This document shows, in pieces, positions 25,701 through 38,755 of a stretch of 64,000 bases of DNA (position 1 is its first letter; each line of letters starts with the position of its first letter). The stretch covers positions 2,356,001-2,420,000 of the forward strand of contig OX465599.1 of assembly GCA_950022295.1 (NCBI GenBank), written 5' to 3'. The DNA is from Bromus sterilis (lineage: Eukaryota; Streptophyta; Magnoliopsida; Poales; Poaceae). The notes beneath the pieces are model-generated. The model was not told where the DNA came from. It did not search any database and saw only the letters and a list, made by a program, of their open reading frames with translations. A program made the position numbers and the translations under genes.

Positions 25701-28700
25701 CGTTTTGGATCCCCGGAGTGATTTCCACCATTGACGAACCCAGGGTGCATTTACATGCCGGTCATCAACACTCGCAGTTTTGGCCTATTCTGGCCTGTTT
25801 CATGGGCTATTAATCACCGTTACATGGGCTATTAATCACCGTTTTGGGTCCCCGGAGTGATTTCCACCATTGACGAACCCCAGGGTGCATTTACGTGCCG
25901 GTCATCAACACTCGCAGTTTTGGCCGATTCTGGATTGTTTCATGGGCTATTAATTACCGTTTTGGGTCCCCGGAGTGATTTTCACAATTGACGAACCCCA
26001 GGGTGCATTTACGTGACGGTCATCAGTCCTCGCACTTTTGGCCGATTCTGGCCTGTTTCATGGGCTATTAATCACCGTTACATGGGCTATTAATCACCGT
26101 TTTGGGTCCCCGGAGTGATTTCCACCATTGACGAACCCCAGGGTGCATTTACGTGCTGGTCATCAACACTCGCAGTTTTGGCCGATTCTGGCCTGTTTCA
26201 TGGGCTATTAATCACCGTTTTGGGTCCCCAGAGTGATTTCCTCCATTGACGAACCCTAGGGTGCATTTACGTGCCGTTCATCAACACTCGCAGTTTTGGC
26301 CGATTCTGGCCTGTTTTATGGGCTATTAATCATCGTTTTGGGTCCCCGGAGTGATTTCCACCATTGACGAACCCCAGGGTGCATTTACGTGCCGGTCATC
26401 AACACTCGCAATTTTGGCCGATTCTGGCCTGTTTCATGGGTTATTAATCATAGTTACATGGGCTATTAATCACCGTTTTGGATCCCCGGAGTGATTTCCA
26501 CCATTGACGAACCCAGGGTGCATTTACATGCCGGTCATCAACACTCGCAGTTTTGGCCTATTCTGGCCTGTTTCATGGGCTATTAATCACCGTTACATGG
26601 GCTATTAATCACCGTTTTGGGTCCCCGGAGTGATTTCCACCATTGACGAACCCCAGGGTGCATTTACGTGCCGGTCATCAACACTCGCAGTTTTGGCCGA
26701 TTCTGGATTGTTTCATGGGCTATTAATCACCGTTTTGGGTCCCCGGAGTGATTTTCACAATTGACGAACCCCAGGGTGCATTTACGTGCCGGTTATCAAC
26801 ACTCGCAGTTTTGGCAGATTCTGGGTTGTTTCATGGGCTACTAATCACCGTTTTGGGTCCCCGGAGTGATTTCCACAATTGACGAACCCCATGGTGCATT
26901 TACGTGACGGTCATCAGTCCTCGCACTTTTGGCCGATTCTGGCCTGTTTCATGGGCTATTAATCACCGTTACATGGGCTATTAATCACCGTTTTGGGTCC
27001 CCGGAGTGATTTCCACCATTGACGAACCCCAGGGTGCATTTACGTGCCGGTCATCAACACTCGCAGTTTTGGCCGATTCTGGATTGTTTCATGGGCTATT
27101 AATCACCGTTTTGGGTCCCCGGAGTGATTTTCACAATTGACGAACCCCAGGGTGCATTTACGTGACGGTCATCAGTCCTCGCACTTTTGGCCGATTCTGG
27201 CCTATTTCATGGGCTATTAATCACCGTTACATGGGCTATTAATCACCGTTTTGGGTCCCCGGAGTGATTTCTACGATTGACGAACCCCAGGGTGCATTTA
27301 CGTGCCGGTCATCAACACTCGCAGTTTTGGCCGATTCTGGCCTGTTTCATGGGCTATTAATCACCGTTTTGGGTCCCCGGAGTGATTTCCACCATTAACG
27401 AACCCCAGGGTGCATTTACGTGCCGGTCATCAAAACTCGCAATTTTGGCCGATTCTGGATTGTTTCATGGGCTATTAATCACCGTTTTGGGTCCTCGGAG
27501 TGATTTTCACAATTGACGAACCCCAGGGTGCATTTACGTGACGGTCATCAGTCCTCGCACTTTTGGCCGATTCTGGCCTGTTTCATGGGCTATTAATCAC
27601 CGTTACATGGGCTATTAATCACCGTTTTGGGTCCCCGGAGTGATTTCCACCATTGACGAACCCCAGGGTGCATTTACGTGCCGGTCATCAACACTCACAG
27701 TTTTGGCCGATTCTGGGTTGTTTCATGGGCTATTAATTACCGTTTTGGGTCCCCGGAGTGATTTCCACCATTGACGAACCCCAGGGTGCATTTACGTGAC
27801 GGTCATCAGTCCTCGCAGTTTTGGCCGATTCTGGGTTGTTTGATGGGCTATTAATCACCGTTTTGGGTCCCCGGAGTGATTTCCACCATTGACGAACCCC
27901 AGGGTGCATTTACGTGCCGGTCATCAACACTCGCAGTTTTGGCCGATTCTGGATTGTTTCATGGGCTATTAATCACCGTTTTGGGTCCCCGGAGTGATTT
28001 TCACAATTGACGAACCCCAGGGTGCATTTACGTGACGGTCATCAGTCCTCGCACTTTTGGCCGATTCTGGCCTGTTTCATGGGCTATTAATCACCGTTTT
28101 GGGTCCCCAGAGTGATTTCCTCCATTGACGAACCCTAGGGTGCATTTACGTGCCGTTCATCAACACTCGCAGTTTTGGCCGATTCTGGCCTGTTTTATGG
28201 GCTATTAATCATCGTTTTGGGTCCCCGGAGTGATTTCCACCATTGACGAACCCCAGGGTGCATTTACGTGCCGGTCATCAACACTCGCAATTTTGGCCGA
28301 TTCTGGCCTGTTTCATGGGTTATTAATCATAGTTACATGGGCTATTAATCACCGTTTTGGATCCCCGGAGTGATTTCCACCATTGACGAACCCAGGGTGC
28401 ATTTACATGCCGGTCATCAACACTCGCAGTTTTGGCCTATTCTGGCCTGTTTCATGGGCTATTAATCACCGTTACATGGGCTATTAATCACCGTTTTGGG
28501 TCCCCGGAGTGATTTCCACCATTGACGAACCCCAGGGTGCATTTACGTGCCGGTCATCAACACTCGCAGTTTTGGCCGATTCTGGATTGTTTCATGGGCT
28601 ATTAATTACCGTTTTGGGTCCCCGGAGTGATTTTCACAATTGACGAACCCCAGGGTGCATTTACGTGACGGTCATCAGTCCTCGCACTTTTGGCCGATTC

Positions 28701-30772
28701 TGGCCTGTTTCATGGGCTATTAATCACCGTTACATGGGCTATTAATCACCGTTTTGGGTCCCCGGAGTGATTTCCACCATTGACGAACCCCAGGGTGCAT
28801 TTACGTGCTGGTCATCAACACTCGCAGTTTTGGCCGATTCTGGCCTGTTTCATGGGCTATTAATCACCGTTTTGGGTCCCCAGAGTGATTTCCTCCATTG
28901 ACGAACCCTAGGGTGCATTTACGTGCCGTTCATCAACACTCGCAGTTTTGGCCGATTCTGGCCTGTTTTATGGGCTATTAATCATCGTTTTGGGTCCCCG
29001 GAGTGATTTCCACCATTGACGAACCCCAGGGTGCATTTACGTGCCGGTCATCAACACTCGCAATTTTGGCCGATTCTGGCCTGTTTCATGGGTTATTAAT
29101 CATAGTTACATGGGCTATTAATCACCGTTTTGGATCCCCGGAGTGATTTCCACCATTGACGAACCCAGGGTGCATTTACATGCCGGTCATCAACACTCGC
29201 AGTTTTGGCCTATTCTGGCCTGTTTCATGGGCTATTAATCACCGTTACATGGGCTATTAATCACCGTTTTGGGTCCCCGGAGTGATTTCCACCATTGACG
29301 AACCCCAGGGTGCATTTACGTGCCGGTCATCAACACTCGCAGTTTTGGCCGATTCTGGATTGTTTCATGGGCTATTAATCACCGTTTTGGGTCCCCGGAG
29401 TGATTTTCACAATTGACGAACCCCAGGGTGCATTTACGTGCCGGTTATCAACACTCGCAGTTTTGGCAGATTCTGGGTTGTTTCATGGGCTACTAATCAC
29501 CGTTTTGGGTCCCCGGAGTGATTTCCACAATTGACGAACCCCATGGTGCATTTACGTGACGGTCATCAGTCCTCGCACTTTTGGCCGATTCTGGCCTGTT
29601 TCATGGGCTATTAATCACCGTTACATGGGCTATTAATCACCGTTTTGGGTCCCCGGAGTGATTTCCACCATTGACGAACCCCAGGGTGCATTTACGTGCC
29701 GGTCATCAACACTCGCAGTTTTGGCCGATTCTGGATTGTTTCATGGGCTATTAATCACCGTTTTGGGTCCCCGGAGTGATTTTCACAATTGACGAACCCC
29801 AGGGTGCATTTACGTGACGGTCATCAGTCCTCGCACTTTTGGCCGATTCTGGCCTATTTCATGGGCTATTAATCACCGTTACATGGGCTATTAATCACCG
29901 TTTTGGGTCCCCGGAGTGATTTCTACGATTGACGAACCCCAGGGTGCATTTACGTGCCGGTCATCAACACTCGCAGTTTTGGCCGATTCTGGCCTGTTTC
30001 ATGGGCTATTAATCACCGTTTTGGGTCCCCGGAGTGATTTCCACCATTAACGAACCCCAGGGTGCATTTACGTGCCGGTCATCAAAACTCGCAATTTTGG
30101 CCGATTCTGGATTGTTTCATGGGCTATTAATCACCGTTTTGGGTCCTCGGAGTGATTTTCACAATTGACGAACCCCAGGGTGCATTTACGTGACGGTCAT
30201 CAGTCCTCGCACTTTTGGCCGATTCTGGCCTGTTTCATGGGCTATTAATCACCGTTACATGGGCTATTAATCACCGTTTTGGGTCCCCGGAGTGATTTCC
30301 ACCATTGACGAACCCCAGGGTGCATTTACGTGCCGGTCATCAACACTCACAGTTTTGGCCGATTCTGGGTTGTTTCATGGGCTATTAATTACCGTTTTGG
30401 GTCCCCGGAGTGATTTCCACCATTGACGAACCCCAGGGTGCATTTACGTGACGGTCATCAGTCCTCGCAGTTTTGGCCGATTCTGGGTTGTTTGATGGGC
30501 TATTAATCACCGTTTTGGGTCCCCGGAGTGATTTCCACCATTGACGAACCCCAGGGTGCATTTACGTGCCGGTCATCAACACTCGCAGTTTTGGCCGATT
30601 CTGGATTGTTTCATGGGCTATTAATCACCGTTTTGGGTCCCCGGAGTGATTTTCACAATTGACGAACCCCAGGGTGCATTTACGTGACGGTCATCAGTCC
30701 TCGCACTTTTGGCCGATTCTGGCCTGTTTCATGGGCTATTAATCACCGTTACATGGGCTATTAATCACCGTT

Positions 30773-33700
30773 TTGGGTCCCCGGAGTGATTTCCACCATT
30801 GACGAACCCCAGGGTGCATTTACGTGCCGGTCATCAACACTCGCAGTTTTGGCCGATTCTGGATTGTTTCATGGGCTATTAATCACCGTTTTGGGTCCTC
30901 GGAGTGATTTTCACAATTGACGAACCCAGGGTGCATTTACGTGACGGTCATCAGTCCTCGCACTTTTGGCCGATTCTGGCCTATTTCATGGGCTATTAAT
31001 CACCGTTACATGGGCTATTAATCACCGTTTTGGGTCCCCGGAGTGATTTCTACGATTGACGAACCCCAGGGTGCATTTACGTGCCGGTCATCAACACTCG
31101 CAGTTTTGGCCGATTCTGGCCTGTTTCATGGGCTATTAATCACCGTTTTGGGTCCCCGGAGTGATTTCCACCATTAACGAACCCCAGGGTGCATTTACGT
31201 GCCGGTCATCAAAACTCGCAATTTTGGCCGATTCTGGCCTGTTTCATGGGCTATTAATCACAGTTACATGGGCTATTAATCATCGTTTTGGATCCCCAGA
31301 GTGATTTCCATCATTGAAGAACCCAGGGTGCATTTACGTGCCGGTTATCAACACTCGCAGTTTTGGCAGATTCTGGGTTGTTTCATTGGCTATTAATCAC
31401 TGTTTTGGGTCCCTGGAGTGATTTCCACCATTGACGAACCCCAGGGTGCATTTACGTGCCGGTCATCAACACTCGCAGTTTTGGCAGATTCTGGGTTGTT
31501 TCATTGGCTATTAATCACCGTTTTGGGTCCCTGGAGTGATTTCCACCATTGACGAACCCCAGGGTGCATTTACGTGCCGGTCATCAACACTCGCAATTTT
31601 GGCCGATTCTGGCCTGTTTCATGGGTTATTAATCATAGTTACATGGGCTATTAATCACCGTTTTGGATCCCCGGAGTGATTTCCACCATTGACGAACCCA
31701 GGGTGCATTTACATGCCGGTCATCAACACTCGCAGTTTTGGCCGATTCTGGCCTGTTTCATGGGCTATTAATCACCGTTACATGGGCTATTAATCACCGT
31801 TTTGGGTCCCCGGAGTGATTTCCACCATTGACGAACCCCAGGATGCATTTACGTGCCGGTCATCAACACTCGCAATTTTGGCCGATTCTGGCCTGTTTCA
31901 TGGGTTATTAATCATAGTTACATGGGGTATTAATCACCGTTTTGGATCCCCGGAGTGATTTCCACCATTGACGAACCCAGGGTGCATTTACATGCCGGTC
32001 ATCAACACTCGCAGTTTTGGCCGATTCTGGCCTGTTTCATGGGCTATTAATCACCGTTACATGGGCTATTAATCACCGTTTTGGGTCCCCAGAGTGATTT
32101 CCACCATTGACGAACCCCAGGGTGCATTTACGTGCCGGTCATCAACACTCGCAGTTTTGGCCGATTCTGGATTGTTTCATGGGCTATTAATCACCGTTTT
32201 GGGTCCCCGGAGTGATTTTCACAATTGACGAACCCCAGGGTGCATTTACGTGACGGTCATCAGTCCTCGCACTTTTGGCCGATTCTGGCCTGTTTCATGG
32301 GCTATTAATCACCGTTACATGGGCTATTAATCACCGTTTTGGGTCCCCGGAGTGATTTCCACCATTGACGAACCCAGGGTGCATTTACATGCCGGTCATC
32401 AACACTCGCAGTTTTGGCCGATTCTGGCCTGTTTCATGGGCTATTAATCACCGTTTTGGGTCCCCAGAGTGATTTCCTCCATTGACGAACCCTAGGGTGC
32501 ATTTACGTGCCGTTCATCAACACTCGCAGTTTTGGCCGATTCTGGCCTGTTTTATGGGCTATTAATCATCGTTTTGGGTCCCCGGAGTGATTTCCACCAT
32601 TGACGAACCCCAGGGTGCATTTACGTGCCGGTCATCAACACTCGCAATTTTGGCCGATTCTGGCCTGTTTCATGGGTTATTAATCATAGTTACATGGGCT
32701 ATTAATCACCGTTTTGGATCCCCGGAGTGATTTCCACCATTGACGAACCCAGGCTGCATTTACATGCCGGTCATCAACACTCGCAGTTTTGGCCTATTCT
32801 GGCCTGTTTCATGGGCTATTAATCACCGTTACATGGGCTATTAATCACCGTTTTGGGTCCCCGGAGTGATTTCCACAATTGACGAACCCCAGGGTGCATT
32901 TACGTGACGGTCATCAGTCCTCGCACTTTTGGCCGATTCTGGCCTGTTTCATGGGCTATTAATCACCGTTACATGGGCTATTAATCACCGTTTTGGGTCC
33001 CCGGAGTGATTTCCACCATTGACGAACCCCAGGGTGCATTTACGTGCTGGTCATCAACACTCGCAGTTTTGGCCGATTCTGGCCTGTTTCATGGGCTATT
33101 AATCACCGTTTTGGGTCCCCAGAGTGATTTCCTCCATTGACGAACCCTAGGGTGCATTTACGTGCCGTTCATCAACACTCGCAGTTTTGGCCGATTCTGG
33201 CCTGTTTTATGGGCTATTAATCATCGTTTTGGGTCCCCGGAGTGATTTCCACCATTGACGAACCCCAGGGTGCATTTACGTGCCGGTCATCAACACTCGC
33301 AATTTTGGCCGATTCTGGCCTGTTTCATGGGTTATTAATCATAGTTACATGGGCTATTAATCACCGTTTTGGATCCCCGGAGTGATTTCCACCATTGACG
33401 AACCCAGGGTGCATTTACATGCCGGTCATCAACACTCGCAGTTTTGGCCTATTCTGGCCTGTTTCATGGGCTATTAATCACCGTTACATGGGCTATTAAT
33501 CACCGTTTTGGGTCCCCGGAGTGATTTCCACCATTGACGAACCCCAGGGTGCATTTACGTGCCGGTCATCAACACTCGCAGTTTTGGCCGATTCTGGATT
33601 GTTTCATGGGCTATTAATTACCGTTTTGGGTCCCCGGAGTGATTTTCACAATTGACGAACCCCAGGGTGCATTTACGTGACGGTCATCAGTCCTCGCACT

Positions 33701-36700
33701 TTTGGCCGATTCTGGCCTGTTTCATGGGCTATTAATCACCGTTACATGGGCTATTAATCACCGTTTTGGGTCCCCGGAGTGATTTCCACCATTGACGAAC
33801 CCCAGGGTGCATTTACGTGCCGGTCATCAACACTCGCAGTTTTGGCCGATTCTGGATTGTTTCATGGGCTATTAATCACCGTTTTGGGTCCTCGGAGTGA
33901 TTTTCACAATTGACGAACCCAGGGTGCATTTACGTGACGGTCATCAGTCCTCGCACTTTTGGCCGATTCTGGCCTATTTCATGGGCTATTAATCACCGTT
34001 ACATGGGCTATTAATCACCGTTTTGGGTCCCCGGAGTGATTTCTACGATTGACGAACCCCAGGGTGCATTTACGTGCCGGTCATCAACACTCGCAGTTTT
34101 GGCCGATTCTGGCCTGTTTCATGGGCTATTAATCACCGTTTTGGGTCCCCGGAGTGATTTCCACCATTAACGAACCCCAGGGTGCATTTACGTGCCGGTC
34201 ATCAAAACTCGCAATTTTGGCCGATTCTGGCCTGTTTCATGGGCTATTAATCACAGTTACATGGGCTATTAATCATCGTTTTGGATCCCCAGAGTGATTT
34301 CCATCATTGAAGAACCCAGGGTGCATTTACGTGCCGGTTATCAACACTCGCAGTTTTGGCAGATTCTGGGTTGTTTCATTGGCTATTAATCACTGTTTTG
34401 GGTCCCTGGAGTGATTTCCACCATTGACGAACCCCAGGGTGCATTTACGTGCCGGTCATCAACACTCGCAGTTTTGGCAGATTCTGGGTTGTTTCATTGG
34501 CTATTAATCACCGTTTTGGGTCCCTGGAGTGATTTCCACCATTGACGAACCCCAGGGTGCATTTACGTGCCGGTCATCAACACTCGCAATTTTGGCCGAT
34601 TCTGGCCTGTTTCATGGGTTATTAATCATAGTTACATGGGCTATTAATCACCGTTTTGGATCCCCGGAGTGATTTCCACCATTGACGAACCCAGGGTGCA
34701 TTTACATGCCGGTCATCAACACTCGCAGTTTTGGCCGATTCTGGCCTGTTTCATGGGCTATTAATCACCGTTACATGGGCTATTAATCACCGTTTTGGGT
34801 CCCCGGAGTGATTTCCACCATTGACGAACCCCAGGATGCATTTACGTGCCGGTCATCAACACTCGCAATTTTGGCCGATTCTGGCCTGTTTCATGGGTTA
34901 TTAATCATAGTTACATGGGGTATTAATCACCGTTTTGGATCCCCGGAGTGATTTCCACCATTGACGAACCCAGGGTGCATTTACATGCCGGTCATCAACA
35001 CTCGCAGTTTTGGCCGATTCTGGCCTGTTTCATGGGCTATTAATCACCGTTACATGGGCTATTAATCACCGTTTTGGGTCCCCAGAGTGATTTCCACCAT
35101 TGACGAACCCCAGGGTGCATTTACGTGCCGGTCATCAACACTCGCAGTTTTGGCCGATTCTGGATTGTTTCATGGGCTATTAATCACCGTTTTGGGTCCC
35201 CGGAGTGATTTTCACAATTGACGAACCCCAGGGTGCATTTACGTGACGGTCATCAGTCCTCGCACTTTTGGCCGATTCTGGCCTGTTTCATGGGCTATTA
35301 ATCACCGTTACATGGGCTATTAATCACCGTTTTGGGTCCCCGGAGTGATTTCCACCATTGACGAACCCAGGGTGCATTTACATGCCGGTCATCAACACTC
35401 GCAGTTTTGGCCGATTCTGGCCTGTTTCATGGGCTATTAATCACCGTTTTGGGTCCCCAGAGTGATTTCCTCCATTGACGAACCCTAGGGTGCATTTACG
35501 TGCCGTTCATCAACACTCGCAGTTTTGGCCGATTCTGGCCTGTTTTATGGGCTATTAATCATCGTTTTGGGTCCCCGGAGTGATTTCCACCATTGACGAA
35601 CCCCAGGGTGCATTTACGTGCCGGTCATCAACACTCGCAATTTTGGCCGATTCTGGCCTGTTTCATGGGTTATTAATCATAGTTACATGGGCTATTAATC
35701 ACCGTTTTGGATCCCCGGAGTGATTTCCACCATTGACGAACCCAGGCTGCATTTACATGCCGGTCATCAACACTCGCAGTTTTGGCCTATTCTGGCCTGT
35801 TTCATGGGCTATTAATCACCGTTACATGGGCTATTAATCACCGTTTTGGGTCCCCGGAGTGATTTCCACAATTGACGAACCCCAGGGTGCATTTACGTGA
35901 CGGTCATCAGTCCTCGCACTTTTGGCCGATTCTGGCCTGTTTCATGGGCTATTAATCACCGTTACATGGGCTATTAATCACCGTTTTGGGTCCCCGGAGT
36001 GATTTCCACCATTGACGAACCCCAGGGTGCATTTACGTGCTGGTCATCAACACTCGCAGTTTTGGCCGATTCTGGCCTGTTTCATGGGCTATTAATCACC
36101 GTTTTGGGTCCCCAGAGTGATTTCCTCCATTGACGAACCCTAGGGTGCATTTACGTGCCGTTCATCAACACTCGCAGTTTTGGCCGATTCTGGCCTGTTT
36201 TATGGGCTATTAATCATCGTTTTGGGTCCCCGGAGTGATTTCCACCATTGACGAACCCCAGGGTGCATTTACGTGCCGGTCATCAACACTCGCAATTTTG
36301 GCCGATTCTGGCCTGTTTCATGGGTTATTAATCATAGTTACATGGGCTATTAATCACCGTTTTGGATCCCCGGAGTGATTTCCACCATTGACGAACCCAG
36401 GGTGCATTTACATGCCGGTCATCAACACTCGCAGTTTTGGCCTATTCTGGCCTGTTTCATGGGCTATTAATCACCGTTACATGGGCTATTAATCACCGTT
36501 TTGGGTCCCCGGAGTGATTTCCACCATTGACGAACCCCAGGGTGCATTTACGTGCCGGTCATCAACACTCGCAGTTTTGGCCGATTCTGGATTGTTTCAT
36601 GGGCTATTAATTACCGTTTTGGGTCCCCGGAGTGATTTTCACAATTGACGAACCCCAGGGTGCATTTACGTGACGGTCATCAGTCCTCGCACTTTTGGCC

Positions 36701-36758
36701 GATTCTGGCCTGTTTCATGGGCTATTAATCACCGTTACATGGGCTATTAATCACCGTT
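30773..36758. repeat. 23-monomer HOR, 2993-bp unit, two copies
   Basis: Copies at 30773-33765 and 33766-36758. Paired landmarks lie exactly 2993 bp apart: the gtcctcgg monomers at 30891 and 33884, ccagag monomers at 32456 and 35449 and again at 33111 and 36104. The rare ccaggatgc change is also in both (monomer starts 31802 and 34795). The unit is composite. Its first eight monomers (30773-31801) are a single 1029-bp version of the octamer amplified at 7.4-12.2 kb. The middle resembles the linker at 12.2-13.1 kb and the 2576-bp unit. The end is the start of the 2652-bp unit. Confidence 0.9.
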
Positions 36759-38755
36759 TTGGGTCCCCGGAGTGATTTCCACCATTGACGAACCCCAGGG
36801 TGCATTTACGTGCTGGTCATCAACACTCGCAGTTTTGGCCGATTCTGGCCTGTTTCATGGGCTATTAATCACCGTTTTGGGTCCCCAGAGTGATTTCCTC
36901 CATTGACGAACCCTAGGGTGCATTTACGTGCCGTTCATCAACACTCGCAGTTTTGGCCGATTCTGGCCTGTTTTATGGGCTATTAATCATCGTTTTGGGT
37001 CCCCGGAGTGATTTCCACCATTGACGAACCCCAGGGTGCATTTACGTGCCGGTCATCAACACTCGCAATTTTGGCCGATTCTGGCCTGTTTCATGGGTTA
37101 TTAATCATAGTTACATGGGCTATTAATCACCGTTTTGGATCCCCGGAGTGATTTCCACCATTGACGAACCCAGGGTGCATTTACATGCCGGTCATCAACA
37201 CTCGCAGTTTTGGCCTATTCTGGCCTGTTTCATGGGCTATTAATCACCGTTACATGGGCTATTAATCACCGTTTTGGGTCCCCGGAGTGATTTCCACCAT
37301 TGACGAACCCCAGGGTGCATTTACGTGCCGGTCATCAACACTCGCAGTTTTGGCCGATTCTGGATTGTTTCATGGGCTATTAATCACCGTTTTGGGTCCC
37401 CGGAGTGATTTTCACAATTGACGAACCCCAGGGTGCATTTACGTGCCGGTTATCAACACTCGCAGTTTTGGCAGATTCTGGGTTGTTTCATGGGCTACTA
37501 ATCACCGTTTTGGGTCCCCGGAGTGATTTCCACAATTGACGAACCCCATGGTGCATTTACGTGACGGTCATCAGTCCTCGCACTTTTGGCCGATTCTGGC
37601 CTGTTTCATGGGCTATTAATCACCGTTACATGGGCTATTAATCACCGTTTTGGGTCCCCGGAGTGATTTCCACCATTGACGAACCCCAGGGTGCATTTAC
37701 GTGCCGGTCATCAACACTCGCAGTTTTGGCCGATTCTGGATTGTTTCATGGGCTATTAATCACCGTTTTGGGTCCCCGGAGTGATTTTCACAATTGACGA
37801 ACCCCAGGGTGCATTTACGTGACGGTCATCAGTCCTCGCACTTTTGGCCGATTCTGGCCTATTTCATGGGCTATTAATCACCGTTACATGGGCTATTAAT
37901 CACCGTTTTGGGTCCCCGGAGTGATTTCTACGATTGACGAACCCCAGGGTGCATTTACGTGCCGGTCATCAACACTCGCAGTTTTGGCCGATTCTGGCCT
38001 GTTTCATGGGCTATTAATCACCGTTTTGGGTCCCCGGAGTGATTTCCACCATTAACGAACCCCAGGGTGCATTTACGTGCCGGTCATCAAAACTCGCAAT
38101 TTTGGCCGATTCTGGATTGTTTCATGGGCTATTAATCACCGTTTTGGGTCCTCGGAGTGATTTTCACAATTGACGAACCCCAGGGTGCATTTACGTGACG
38201 GTCATCAGTCCTCGCACTTTTGGCCGATTCTGGCCTGTTTCATGGGCTATTAATCACCGTTACATGGGCTATTAATCACCGTTTTGGGTCCCCGGAGTGA
38301 TTTCCACCATTGACGAACCCCAGGGTGCATTTACGTGCCGGTCATCAACACTCACAGTTTTGGCCGATTCTGGGTTGTTTCATGGGCTATTAATTACCGT
38401 TTTGGGTCCCCGGAGTGATTTCCACCATTGACGAACCCCAGGGTGCATTTACGTGACGGTCATCAGTCCTCGCAGTTTTGGCCGATTCTGGGTTGTTTGA
38501 TGGGCTATTAATCACCGTTTTGGGTCCCCGGAGTGATTTCCACCATTGACGAACCCCAGGGTGCATTTACGTGCCGGTCATCAACACTCGCAGTTTTGGC
38601 CGATTCTGGATTGTTTCATGGGCTATTAATCACCGTTTTGGGTCCCCGGAGTGATTTTCACAATTGACGAACCCCAGGGTGCATTTACGTGACGGTCATC
38701 AGTCCTCGCACTTTTGGCCGATTCTGGCCTGTTTCATGGGCTATTAATCACCGTT
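36104..38755. repeat. Sixth, displaced copy of the 2652-bp unit
   Basis: Begins with the ccagag/cctcc monomer and repeats the 21-monomer order of the 2652-bp array, with its second ccagag monomer at 36877 (offset 773) and its end at 38755. It is 5.35 kb beyond the end of the five-copy array. The intervening DNA is the 2993-bp unit, whose second copy overlaps its first 655 bp. The layout suggests that part of the 2652-bp array was split off when the 2993-bp block was duplicated. Confidence 0.87.

Larger units (their letters stand above)
17491..30750. repeat. 21-monomer HOR, 2652-bp unit, five exact tandem copies
   Basis: Copies begin at 17491, 20143, 22795, 25447 and 28099; the span is exactly 5 x 2652 bp. 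Lengths are 118, 140, 139, 118, 140, 118, 118, 140, 139, 118, 118, 140, 118, 140, 118, 118, 140, 118, 118, 118, 118. Each unit holds two ccagag/cctcc monomers (offsets 0 and 773) and two ggatcc monomers (offsets 258 and 1031). A ggctactaat variant recurs once per unit (monomer start 21431 in copy 2). Copies look nearly identical; private changes include t at 17592 in copy 1 and c at 25243 in copy 3. The first part of copy 1 is shared with the 2576-bp array, so this unit grew out of that array. At the exit the last monomer carries an extra 22 bp (30751-30772). Confidence 0.93.
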
